Assembly (NCBI RefSeq): GCF_029227915.1
Contig: NC_079887.1
Location: forward strand, 26,597,650-26,661,649
Direction: 5' to 3'
Origin: Hydractinia symbiolongicarpus
Taxonomy: Eukaryota; Cnidaria; Hydrozoa; Anthoathecata; Hydractiniidae
Length of the DNA stretch: 64,000 nt
The notes below the pieces were generated by a model that ran no database searches, was not told the DNA's origin, and saw only the letters and a list, made by a program, of their open reading frames with translations. The number at the start of each line of letters is the position of its first letter. The stretch's first letter is position 1. Below are positions 48,671 through 61,000 of this stretch, one piece after another. A program made the translations under genes and the position numbers.

Positions 48671-51600
48671 TAGTTTAAAAAATCGTTCGGGAAATGAGTT
48701 TACTCCCTGGGTACTTCCTTTGTATACTTTTGGCTATATGGGCCTAGCCGGGATTTACGGGAAATCGCGGGTTTTCGTTTGCCGGCGATTAAACTTCTTT
48801 TATTCAGCGTCTCATCAAAAATGAAAACATTTTTAAAAACTACAAGTCTTATGCGTTTTAGTGGTGAAAAAATAATTTAAAAAATCGTTCTGGAAATGAG
48901 TTAACCCACAGGGTACTTTCTTTGTATACATTCGACTATACGTGCCAAGCCCGGGATTTACGGGAAATCGCGGGTTTTCGTTTGCCGGCGATTAAACTTC
49001 TTTTATTCAGCGTCTCATCAAAAATGAAAACATTTTTAAAAACTACAAGTCTTATGCGTTTTAGTGGTGAAAAAATAATTTAAAAAATCGTTCTGGAAAT
49101 GAGTTTACTCCCTGGGTACTTTCTTTGTATACTTTTGACTATACGTGCCAAGCCCGGGATTTAGGGAAATCGCAGGTTTTCGTTTGCCGGCGATTAAACT
49201 TCTTTTATTCAGCGTCTCATCAAAAATGAAAACATTTTTAAAAACTACAAGTCTTATGCGTTTTAGTGGTGAAAAAATAATTTAAAAAATCGTTCTGGAA
49301 ATGAGTTTACTCCCTGGGTACTTTCTTTGTATACTTTTGACTATACGTGCCAAGCCCGGGATTTAGGGAAATCGCAGGTTTTCGTTTGCCGGCGATTAAA
49401 CTTCTTTTATTCAGCGTCTCATCAAAAATGCAAACATTTTTAAAAACTACAAGTCTCATGCGTTTTAGTGGTGAAAAAATAATTTAAAAAATCGTTCGGG
49501 AAATGAGTTTACTCCCTGGGTACTTTCTTGTATACTTTTGACTATACGGGCCGAGTCCGGGATTTACGGGAAATCGCGGATTTTCGTTTACCGGCGATTA
49601 AACTTCTTTTATTCAGCGTCCCATCAAATATGAAAATTTTTGGAAAACTACAAGTCTCATGCGTTTAGTGGTAAAAAAATAATATAAAAAATCGTTCGGG
49701 AAATGAGTTTACTCCCTGGGTACTTTCTTTGTATACTTTTGACTATACGGGCCAGGTCCGGGATTTACGGGAAATCGCGGGTTTCCGTTTGCCGGCGATT
49801 AAACTTCTTTTATTCAGGGTCTCATCAAAAATGAAAACATTTTTGAAAACTACAAGTCTCATGCGTTTTAGTGGTGAAAAAATAATTTAAAAAATCGTTC
49901 GGGAAATGAGTTTACTCCCTGGGTACTTTCTTGTATACTTTTGACTATACGGGCCGAGTCCGGGATTTACGGGAAATCGCGGATTTTCGTTTGCCGGCGA
50001 TTAAACTTTTTTTATTAAGCGTCCCATCAAATATGAAAATATTTTTGAAAACTACAAGTCTCATGCGTTTAGTGGTAAAAAAATAATATAAAAAATCGTT
50101 CGGGAAATGAGTTTACTCCCTGGGTACTTTCTTTGTATACTTTTGACTATACGGGCCAAGCCCGGGATTTACGGGAAATCGCGGGTTTTCGTTTGCCGGC
50201 GATTAAACTTCTTTTATTCAGCGTCTCATCAAAAATGAAAACATTTTTAAAAACTACAAGTCTTATGCGTTTTAGTGGTGAAAAAATAATTTAAAAAATC
50301 GTTCTGGAAATGAGTTAACCCACAGGGTACTTTCTTTGTATACATTCGACTATACGTGCCAAGCCCGGGATTTACGGGAAATCGCGGGTTTTCGTTTGCC
50401 GGCGATTAAACTTCTTTTATTCAGCGTCTCATCAAAAATGAAAACATTTTTAAAAACTACAAGTCTTATGCGTTTTAGTGGTGAAAAAATAATTTAAAAA
50501 ATCGTTCTGGAAATGAGTTTACTCCCTGGGTACTTTCTTTGTATACTTTTGACTATACGTGCCAAGCCCGGGATTTAGGGAAATCGCAGGTTTTCGTTTG
50601 CCGGCGATTAAACTTCTTTTATTCAGCGTCTCATCAAAAATGCAAACATTTTTAAAAACTACAAGTCTCATGCGTTTTAGTGGTGAAAAAATAATTTAAA
50701 AAATCGTTCGGGAAATGAGTTTACTCCCTGGGTACTTTCTTGTATACTTTTGACTATACGGGCCGAGTCCGGGATTTACGGGAAATCGCGGATTTTCGTT
50801 TACCGGCGATTAAACTTCTTTTATTCAGCGTCCCATCAAATATGAAAATTTTTGGAAAACTACAAGTCTCATGCGTTTAGTGGTAAAAAAATAATATAAA
50901 AAATCGTTCGGGAAATGAGTTTACTCCCTGGGTACTTTCTTTGTATACTTTTGACTATGCGGGCCAGGTCCGGGATTTACGGGAAATCGCGGGTTTCCGT
51001 TTGCCGGCGATTAAACTTCTTTTATTCAGGGTCTCATCAAAAATGAAAACATTTTTGAAAACTACAAGTCTCATGCGTTTTAGTGGTGAAAAAATAATTT
51101 AAAAAATCGTTCGGGAAATGAGTTTACTCCCTGGGTACTTTCTTGTATACTTTTGACTATACGGGCCGAGTCCGGGATTTACGGGAAATCGCGGATTTTC
51201 GTTTGCCGGCGATTAAACTTTTTTTATTAAGCGTCCCATCAAATATGAAAATATTTTTGAAAACTACAAGTCTCATGCGTTTAGTGGTAAAAAAATAATA
51301 TAAAAAATCGTTCGGGAAATGAGTTTACTCCCTGGGTACTTTCTTTGTATACTTTTGACTATACGGGCCAAGCCCGGGATTTACGGGAAATCGCGGGTTT
51401 TCGTTTGCCGGCGATTAAACTTCTTTTATTCAGCGTCTCATCAAAAATGAAAACATTTTTAAAAACTACAAGTCTCATGCGTTTTAGTGGTGAAAAAATA
51501 ATTTAAAAAATCGTTCGGGAAATGAGTTTACTCCCTGGGTACTTTCTTTGCATACTTTTGACTATACGGGCCGAGTCCAGGATTTACGGGAAATCGCAGG

Positions 51601-51700
51601 TTTTCGTTTGCCGGCAATTAAACTTCTTTTATTCAGCGTCCCATCAAAAATGAAAACATTTTTAAAAACTACAAGTCTTATGCGTTTTAGTGGTGAAAAA
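48671..51700 (+). repeat. TTAACCC block, seven- and six-monomer copies
   Basis: GTTAACCCACAGGG occurs at 48901 and 50315. Each is followed by G-like (GTGCCAAGCCCGGGATTTAGGG), ATGCAAACATTTTT, A with GTTTACCGGCG and a GAAAATTTTTGG variant, GCCAGGTCC (49751 and 50963, 1212 bp apart), A with TTTTTTTATTAAGCG, and B. The first copy has the G-like monomer twice in a row (about 49100 and 49300), which explains 1414 versus 1212 bp. Confidence 0.83.
50099..50301 (+). repeat. Subtype B monomer (203 bp), representative
   Basis: This is the copy closest to an overall consensus. It has TTCGGG, ACTCCCTGGG, ACTTTCTTTGTATAC, ACGGGCCAAGCCCGGG, TTTACGGGAAATCGCGGG, GCGTCTCATCAAAAATG, a CATTTTTAAAAAC stretch and TTATGCGTTTTAGTGGTG. 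By hand count it has 35 C, 40 G and 12 CpG. The core holds CGGG at monomer positions 54, 65, 74 and 84. Confidence 0.9.
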
Positions 51701-52690
51701 ATAATTTAAAAAATCGTTCTGGAAATGAGTTTACTCCCTGGGTACTTTCTTTGTATACTTTTGACTATACGGGCCGAGTCAGGGATTTAGGGAAATCGCA
51801 GGTTTTTGTTTGCCGGCGATTAAACTGCTTTTATTCAGCGTCTCATCAAAAATGAAAACATTTTTGAAAACTACAAGTCTCATGCGTTTAAGTGGTGAAA
51901 AAATAATTTAAAAAATCGTTCGGGAAATGAGTTTACTCCCTGGGTACTTTCTTGTATACTTTTGACTATACGGGCCGAGTCCGGGATTTACGGGAAATCG
52001 CGGATTTTCGTTTGCCGGCGATTAAACTTCTTTTATTCAGCGTCCCATCAAATATGAAAATATTTTTGAAAACTACAAGTCTCATGCGTTTTAGTGGTGA
52101 AAAAATAATTTAAAAAATCGTTCGGGAAATGAGTTTACTCCCTGGGTACTTTCTTTGCATACTTTTGACTATACGGGCCGAGTCCAGGATTTACGGGAAA
52201 TCGCAGGTTTTCGTTTGCCGGCAATTAAACTTCTTTTATTCAGCGTCCCATCAAAAATGAAAACATTTTTAAAAACTACAAGTCTTATGCGTTTTAGTGG
52301 TGAAAAAATAATTTAAAAAATCGTTCTGGAAATGAGTTTACTCCCTGGGTACTTTCTTTGTATACTTTTGACTATACGGGCCGAGTCAGGGATTTAGGGA
52401 AATCGCAGGTTTTTGTTTGCCGGCGATTAAACTGCTTTTATTCAGCGTCTCATCAAAAATGAAAACATTTTTGAAAACTACAAGTCTCATGCGTTTAAGT
52501 GGTGAAAAAATAATTTAAAAAATCGTTCGGGAAATGAGTTTACTCCCTGGGTACTTTCTTGTATACTTTTGACTATACGGGCCGAGTCCGGGATTTACGG
52601 GAAATCGCGGATTTTCGTTTGCCGGCGATTAAACTTCTTTTATTCAGCGTCCCATCAAATATGAAAATATTTTTGAAAACTACAAGTCTC
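51460..52690 (+). repeat. 607-bp three-monomer tandem duplication
   Basis: A monomer with TTTGCATAC, GAGTCCAGG, GCCGGCAATTAAAC and GTCCCATCAAAAATG, then GAGTCAGGG (51775 and 52382, 607 bp apart), then A. The A monomer ending copy 1 (about 51940-52110) runs into a GTTTTAGTGGTG tail where the A tail is expected, a hybrid end consistent with unequal exchange in the AT-rich half. Confidence 0.78.
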
Positions 52691-55600
52691 ATGCGTTTAG
52701 TGGTAAAAAAATAATATAAAAAATCGTTCGGGAAATGAGTTTACTCCCTGAGTACTTTCTTTGTATACTTTTGACTATACGGGCCAAGCCCGGGATTTAC
52801 GGGAAATCGCAGGTTTTCGTTTGCCGGCGATTCAACTTCTTTTATTCAGCGTCTCATCAAAAATGAAAACATTTTTAAAAACTACAAGTCTTATGCGTTT
52901 TAGTGGTGAAAAAATAATTTAAAAAATCGTTCTGGAAATGAGTTTACTCCCTGGGTACTTTATTTGTATACTTTTGACTATACGGGCCGAGTCCGGGATT
53001 TAGGGAAATCGCAGGTTTTCGTTTGCCGGCGATTAAACTGCTTTTATTCAGCGTCTCATCAAAAATGAAAACATTTTTGAAAACTACAAGTCTCATGCGT
53101 TTTAGTGGTGAAAAAATAATTTAAAAAATCGTTCGGGAAATGAGTTTACTCCCTGGGTACTTCCTTTGTATACTTTTGACTATACGGGCCAAGCCGGGAT
53201 TTACGGGAAATCGCGGGTTTTCGTTTGCCGGCGATTAAACTTCTTTTATTCAGCGTCTCATCAAAAATGAAAACATTTTTAAAAACTACAAGTCTTATGC
53301 GTTTTAGTGGTGAAAAAATAATTTAAAAAATCGTTCTGGAAATGAGTTAACTCACAGGGTACTTTCTTTGTATACATTCGACTATACGTGCCAAGCCCGG
53401 GATTTACGGGAAATCGCGGGTTTTCGTTTGCCGGCGATTAAACTGCTTTTATTCAGCGTCTCATCAAAAATGAAAACATTCTTGAAAACTACAAGTCTCA
53501 TGCGTTTTAGTGGTGAAATAATAATTTAAAAAATCGTTTGGGAAATGAGTTTACTCCCTGGATACTTTCTTTGCATACTTTTGACTATACGGGCCGAGTC
53601 CAGGATTTACGGGAAATCGCAGGTTTTCGTTTGCCGGCGATTAAACTTCTTTTATTCAGGGTCTCGTCAAAAATGAAAACATTTTTAAAAACTACAAGTC
53701 TTATGCGTTTTAGTGGTGAAAAAATAATTTAAAAAATCGTTCTGGAAATGAGTTAACTCACAGGGTACTTTCTTTGTATACATTCGACTATACGTGCCAA
53801 GCCCGGGATTTACGGGAAATCGCGGGTTTTCGTTTGCCGGCGATTAAACTTCTTTTATTCAGCGTCTCATCAAAAATGAAAACATTCTTGAAAACTACAA
53901 GTCTCATGCGTTTTAGTGGTGAAATAATAATTTAAAAAATCGTTTGGGAAATGAGTTTACTCCCTGGGTACTTTCTTTGTATACATTCGACTATACGTGC
54001 CAAGCCCGGGATTTACGGGAAATCGCGGGTTTTCGTTTGCCGGCGATTAAACTGCTTTTATTCAGCGTCTCATCAAAAATGAAAACCTTCTTGAAAACTA
54101 CAAGTGTCATGCGTTTTAGTGGTGAAAAAATAATTTAAAAAATCGTTCGGGAAATGAGTTTACTCCCTGGGTACTTCCTTTGTATACTTTTGACTATATG
54201 GGCCTAGCCGGGATTTACGGGAAATCGCGGGTTTTCGTTTGCCGGCGATTAAACTTCTTTTATTCAGCGTCTCATCAAAAATGAAAACATTTTTAAAAAC
54301 TACAAGTCTTATGCGTTTTAGTGGTGAAAAAATAATTTAAAAAATCGTTCTGGAAATGAGTTAACTCACAGGGTACTTTCTTTGTATACATTCGACTATA
54401 CGTGCCAAGCCCGGGATTTACGGGAAATCGCGGGTTTTCGTTTGCCGGCGATTAAACTTCTTTTATTCAGCGTCTCATCAAAAATGAAAACATTTTTAAA
54501 AACTACAAGTCTTATGCGTTTTAGTGGTGAAAAAATAATTTAAAAAATCGTTTGGGAAAAGAGTTTACTCCCTGGGTACTTTCTTTGCATACTTTTGACT
54601 ATACTGGCCGAGTCCAGGATTTACGGGAAATCGCAGGTTTTCGTTTGCCGGCGATTAAACTTCTTTTATTCAGCGCCTCATCAAAAATGAAAACATTTTT
54701 AAAAACTACAAGTCTCATGCGTTTTAGTGGTGAAAAAATAACTTAAAAAATCGTTCGGGAAATGAGTTAACTCACAGGGTACTTTCTTTGTATACATTCG
54801 ACTATACGTGCCAAGCCCGGGATTTACGGGAAATCGCGGGTTTTCGTTTGCCGGCGATTAAACTGCTTTTATTCAGCGTCTCATCAAAAATGAAAACATT
54901 CTTGAAAACTACAAGTCTCATGCGTTTTAGTGGTGAAAAAATAGTTTAAAAAATCGTTCGGGAAATGAGTTTACTCCCTGGGTACTTCCTTTGTATACTT
55001 TTGACTATATGGGCCTAGCCGGGATTTACGGGAAATCGCGGGTTTTCGTTTGCCGGCGATTAAACTTCTTTTATTCAGCGTCTCATCAAAAATGAAAACA
55101 TTTTTAAAAACTACAAGTCTTATGCGTTTTAGTGGTGAAAAAATAATTTAAAAAATCGTTCTGGAAATGAGTTAACCCACAGGGTACTTTCTTTGTATAC
55201 ATTCGACTATACGTGCCAAGCCCGGGATTTACGGGAAATCGCGGGTTTTCGTTTGCCGGCGATTAAACTTCTTTTATTCAGCGTCTCATCAAAAATGAAA
55301 ACATTTTTAAAAACTACAAGTCTTATGCGTTTTAGTGGTGAAAAAATAATTTAAAAAATCGTTCTGGAAATGAGTTTACTCCCTGGGTACTTTCTTTGTA
55401 TACTTTTGACTATACGTGCCAAGCCCGGGATTTAGGGAAATCGCAGGTTTTCGTTTGCCGGCGATTAAACTTCTTTTATTCAGCGTCTCATCAAAAATGC
55501 AAACATTTTTAAAAACTACAAGTCTCATGCGTTTTAGTGGTGAAAAAATAATTTAAAAAATCGTTCTGGAAATGAGTTTACTCACAGGGTACTTTCTTTG

Positions 55601-58600
55601 TATACATTCGACTATACGGGCCAAGCCCAGGATTTACGGGAAATCGCGGGTTTTCGTTTTCCGGCGATTAAACCTCTTTCATTAAGCGTCTCATCAAAAA
55701 TGAAAACATTTTTGAAAACTACAAGTCTCATGCGTATTAGTGGTGAAAAAAAAATTTAAAAAATCGTTCGGGAAATGAGTTTACTCCCTGGGTACTTTCT
55801 TTGTATACATTTGACTATACGGGCCAAGCCCCGGATTTACGGGAAAACGCGGGATTTCATTTGCCGGCGATTAAACCTCTTTCATTAAGCGTCTCATCAA
55901 AAATGAAAACATTTTTGAAAACTACAAGTCTCATGCGTTTTAGTGGTGAAAAAATAATTTAAAAAATCGTTCGGGAAATGAGTTTACTCCCTGGGTACTT
56001 TCTTTGTATACTTTGACTATACGGGCCAAGCCCCGGATTTACGGGAAAACGCGGGATTTCATTTGCCGGCGATTAAACCTCTTTCATTAAGCGTCTCATC
56101 AAAAATGAAAACATTTTTGAAAACTACAAGTCTCATGCGTTTTAGTGGTGAAAAAATAATTTAAAAAATCGTTCGGGAAATGAGTTTACTCCCTGGGTAC
56201 TTTCTTTGTATACTTTGACTATACGGGCCGAGACCGGGATTTAGGGAAATCGCAGGTTTTTGTTTGCCGGCGATTAAACTGCTTTTATTCAGCGTCTCAT
56301 CAAAAATGAAAACATTTTTGAAAACTACAAGTCTCATGCGTTTTAGTGGTGAAATAATAATTTAAAAAATCGTTTGGGAAATGAGTTTACTCCCTGGATA
56401 CTTTCTTTGCATACTTTTGACTATACGGGCCGAGTCCAGGATTTACGGGAAATCGCAGGTTTTCGTTTGCCGGCGATTAAACTTCTTTTATTCAGGGTCT
56501 CGTCAAAAATGAAAACATTTTTAAAAACTACAAGTCTTATGCGTTTTAGTGGTGAAAAAATAATTTAAAAAATCGTTCTGGAAATGAGTTAACTCACAGG
56601 GTACTTTCTTTGTATACATTCGACTATACGTGCCAAGCCCGGGATTTACGGGAAATCGCGGGTTTTCGTTTGCCGGCGATTAAACTTCTTTTATTCAGCG
56701 TCTCATCAAAAATGAAAACATTCTTGAAAACTACAAGTCTCATGCGTTTTAGTGGTGAAATAATAATTTAAAAAATCGTTTGGGAAATGAGTTTACTCCC
56801 TGGGTACTTTCTTTGTATACATTCGACTATACGTGCCAAGCCCGGGATTTACGGGAAATCGCGGGTTTTCGTTTGCCGGCGATTAAACTGCTTTTATTCA
56901 GCGTCTCATCAAAAATGAAAACCTTCTTGAAAACTACAAGTGTCATGCGTTTTAGTGGTGAAAAAATAATTTAAAAAATCGTTCGGGAAATGAGTTTACT
57001 CCCTGGGTACTTCCTTTGTATACTTTTGACTATATGGGCCTAGCCGGGATTTACGGGAAATCGCGGGTTTTCGTTTGCCGGCGATTAAACTTCTTTTATT
57101 CAGCGTCTCATCAAAAATGAAAACATTTTTAAAAACTACAAGTCTTATGCGTTTTAGTGGTGAAAAAATAATTTAAAAAATCGTTCTGGAAATGAGTTAA
57201 CTCACAGGGTACTTTCTTTGTATACATTCGACTATACGTGCCAAGCCCGGGATTTACGGGAAATCGCGGGTTTTCGTTTGCCGGCGATTAAACTTCTTTT
57301 ATTCAGCGTCTCATCAAAAATGAAAACATTTTTAAAAACTACAAGTCTTATGGGTTTTAGTGGTGAAAAAATAATTTAAAAAATCGTTTGGGAAAAGAGT
57401 TTACTCCCTGGGTACTTTCTTTGCATACTTTTGACTATACTGGCCGAGTCCAGGATTTACGGGAAATCGCAGGTTTTCGTTTGCCGGCGATTAAACTTCT
57501 TTTATTCAGCGCCTCATCAAAAATGAAAACATTTTTAAAAACTACAAGTCTCATGCGTTTTAGTGGTGAAAAAATAACTAAAAAAATCGTTCGGGAAATG
57601 AGTTAACTCACAGGGTACTTTCTTTGTATACATTCGACTATACGTGCCAAGCCCGGGATTTACGGGAAATCGCGGGTTTTCGTTTGCCGGCGATTAAACT
57701 GCTTTTATTCAGCGTCTCATCAAAAATGAAAACATTCTTGAAAACTACAAGTCTCATGCGTTTTAGTGGTGAAAAAATAGTTTAAAAAATCGTTCGGGAA
57801 ATGAGTTTACTCCCTGGGTACTTCCTTTGTATACTTTTGACTATATGGGCCTAGCCGGGATTTACGGGAAATCGCGGGTTTTCGTTTGCCGGCGATTAAA
57901 CTTCTTTTATTCAGCGTCTCATCAAAAATGAAAACATTTTTAAAAACTACAAGTCTTATGCGTTTTAGTGGTGAAAAAATAATTTAAAAAATCGTTCTGG
58001 AAATGAGTTAACCCACAGGGTACTTTCTTTGTATACATTCGACTATACGTGCCAAGCCCGGGATTTACGGGAAATCGCGGGTTTTCGTTTGCCGGCGATT
58101 AAACTTCTTTTATTCAGCGTCTCATCAAAAATGAAAACATTTTTAAAAACTACAAGTCTTATGCGTTTTAGTGGTGAAAAAATAATTTAAAAAATCGTTC
58201 TGGAAATGAGTTTACTCCCTGGGTACTTTCTTTGTATACTTTTGACTATACGTGCCAAGCCCGGGATTTAGGGAAATCGCAGGTTTTCGTTTGCCGGCGA
58301 TTAAACTTCTTTTATTCAGCGTCTCATCAAAAATGCAAACATTTTTAAAAACTACAAGTCTCATGCGTTTTAGTGGTGAAAAAATAATTTAAAAAATCGT
58401 TCTGGAAATGAGTTTACTCACAGGGTACTTTCTTTGTATACATTCGACTATACGGGCCAAGCCCAGGATTTACGGGAAATCGCGGGTTTTCGTTTTCCGG
58501 CGATTAAACCTCTTTCATTAAGCGTCTCATCAAAAATGAAAACATTTTTGAAAACTACAAGTCTCATGCGTATTAGTGGTGAAAAAAAAATTTAAAAAAT

Positions 58601-59840
58601 CGTTCGGGAAATGAGTTTACTCCCTGGGTACTTTCTTTGTATACATTTGACTATACGGGCCAAGCCCCGGATTTACGGGAAAACGCGGGATTTCATTTGC
58701 CGGCGATTAAACCTCTTTCATTAAGCGTCTCATCAAAAATGAAAACATTTTTGAAAACTACAAGTCTCATGCGTTTTAGTGGTGAAAAAATAATTTAAAA
58801 AATCGTTCGGGAAATGAGTTTACTCCCTGGGTACTTTCTTTGTATACTTTGACTATACGGGCCGAGATCGGGATTTAGGGAAATCGCAGGTTTTTGTTTG
58901 CCGGCGATTAAACTGCTTTTATTCAGCGTCTCATCAAAAATGAAAACATTTTTGAAAACTACAAGTCTCATGCGTTTTAGTGGTGAAAAAATAATTTAAA
59001 AAATCGTTCGGGAAATGAGTTAACTCACAGGGTACTTTCTTTGTATACATTCGACTATACGTGCCAAGCCCGGGATTTACGGGAAATCGCGGGTTTTCGT
59101 TTGCCGGCGATTAAACTGCTTTTATTCAGCGTCTCATCAAAAATGAAAACATTCTTGAAAACTACAAGTCTCATGCGTTTTAGTGGTGAAAAAATAGTTT
59201 AAAAAATCGTTCGGGAAATGAGTTTACTCCCTGGGTACTTCCTTTGTATACTTTTGACTATATGGGCCTAGCGGGATTTACGGGAAATCGCGGGTTTTCG
59301 TTTGCCGGCGATTAAACTTCTTTTATTCAGCGTCTCATCAAAAATGAAAACATTTTTAAAAACTACAAGTCTTATGCGTTTTAGTGGTGAAAAAATAATT
59401 TAAAAAATCGTTCTGGAAATGAGTTAACCCACAGGGTACTTTCTTTGTATACATTCGACTATACGTGCCAAGCCCGGGATTTACGGGAAATCGCGGGTTT
59501 TCGTTTGCCGGCGATTAAACTTCTTTTATTCAGCGTCTCATCAAAAATGAAAACATTTTTAAAAACTACAAGTCTTATGCGTTTTAGTGGTGAAAAAATA
59601 ATTTAAAAAATCGTTCTGGAAATGAGTTTACTCCCTGGGTACTTTCTTTGTATACTTTTGACTATACGTGCCAAGCCCGGGATTTAGGGAAATCGCAGGT
59701 TTTCGTTTGCCGGCGATTAAACTTCTTTTATTCAGCGTCTCATCAAAAATGCAAACATTTTTAAAAACTACAAGTCTCATGCGTTTTAGTGGTGAAAAAA
59801 TAATTTAAAAAATCGTTCGGGAAATGAGTTTACTCCCTGG
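52382..59840 (+). repeat. Domain Z, copies 3 and 4
   Basis: Copy 3 matches Z copy 2 at a 6271-bp offset: E 47267/53538, GTGTCATGCG 47673/53944, AAAAGAG 48281/54552, TAGTTT 48671/54942. Copy 4 follows at 2836 bp: E 56374, 56780, 57388, TAGTTT 57778, TTAACCC 55172/58008. A further seven-monomer step places TAGTTT at 59195 and TTAACCC at 59424. The 64-residue chance frames in these copies are identical or nearly so, a sign of recent homogenisation. Confidence 0.85.
55560..56250 (+). repeat. D with GCCCAGG and duplicated AAAACGCGGG monomer
   Basis: A D variant with GCCCAGGATTTACGGG is followed by a monomer with GCCCCGGATTTACGGG, AAAACGCGGGATTTC and CATTAAGCG, present twice in a row (about 55790 and 55990; the second has GTATACTTTGAC, lacking TT). 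The related place at 58400-58850 has it once. A GAGACCGGG monomer follows (GAGATCGGG at 58864). Confidence 0.75.
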
Positions 59841-61000
59841 GTACTTTCTTGTATACTTTTGACTATACGGGCCGAGTCCGGGATTTACGGGAAATCGCGG
59901 ATTTTCGTTTACCGGCGATTAAACTTCTTTTATTCAGCGTCCCATCAAATATGAAAATTTTTGGAAAACTACAAGTCTCATGCGTTTAGTGGTAAAAAAA
60001 TAATATAAAAAATCGTTCGGGAAATGAGTTTACTCCCTGGGTACTTTCTATGTATACTTTTGACTATACGGGCCAAGCCCGGGATTTACGGGACATCGCG
60101 GGCTTTCGTTTGCCGGCGATTAAACTTCTTTTATTCAGCGTCTCATCAAAAATGAAAACATTTTTAAAAACTACAAGTCTTATGCGTTTTAGTGGTGAAA
60201 AAGTAATTTAAAAAATCGTTCGGGAAATGAGTTTACTCCCTGGGTACTTTCTTTGTATACTTTTGACTATACGGGCCAGGTCCGGGATTTACGGGAAATC
60301 GCGGGTTTCCGTTTGCCGGCGATTAAACTTCTTTTATTCAGGGTCTCATCAAAAATGAAAACATTTTTGAAAACTACAAGTCTCATGCGTTTTAGTGGTG
60401 AAAAAATAATTTAAAAAATCGTTCGGGAAATGAGTTTACTCCCTGGGTACTTTCTTGTATACTTTTGACTATACGGGCCGAGTCCGGGATTTACGGGAAA
60501 TCGCGGATTTTCGTTTGCCGGCGATTAAACTTTTTTTATTAAGCGTCCCATCAAATATGAAAATATTTTTGAAAACTACAAGTCTCATGCGTTTAGTGGT
60601 AAAAAAATAATATAAAAAATCGTTCGGGAAATGAGTTTACTCCCTGGGTACTTTCTTTGTATACTTTTGACTATACGGGCCAAGCCCGGGATTTACGGGA
60701 AATCGCGGGTTTTCGTTTGCCGGCGATTAAACTTCTTTTATTCAGCGTCTCATCAAAAATGAAAACATTTTTAAAAACTACAAGTCTCATGCGTTTTAGT
60801 GGTGAAAAAATAATTTAAAAAATCGTTCGGGAAATGAGTTTACTCCCTGGGTACTTTCTTTGCATACTTTTGACTATACGGGCCGAGTCCAGGATTTACG
60901 GGAAATCGCAGGTTTTCGTTTGCCGGCAATTAAACTTCTTTTATTCAGCGTCCCATCAAATATGAAAATATTTTTGAAAACTACAAGTCTCATGCGTTTA
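59840..61000 (+). repeat. Right counterpart of the left block
   Basis: The order A with GTTTACCGG and GAAAATTTTTGG, GACATCGCGGGCTTTCG (60092), GAAAAAGTAATTT tail, GCCAGGTCC (60275), GGGTTTCCG (60303), TTCAGGGTCTC, A with TTATTAAGCG, B matches 494-1300 at an offset of about 59,321 bp. The words at 60092 and 771 are the only two copies I found. Confidence 0.82.
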
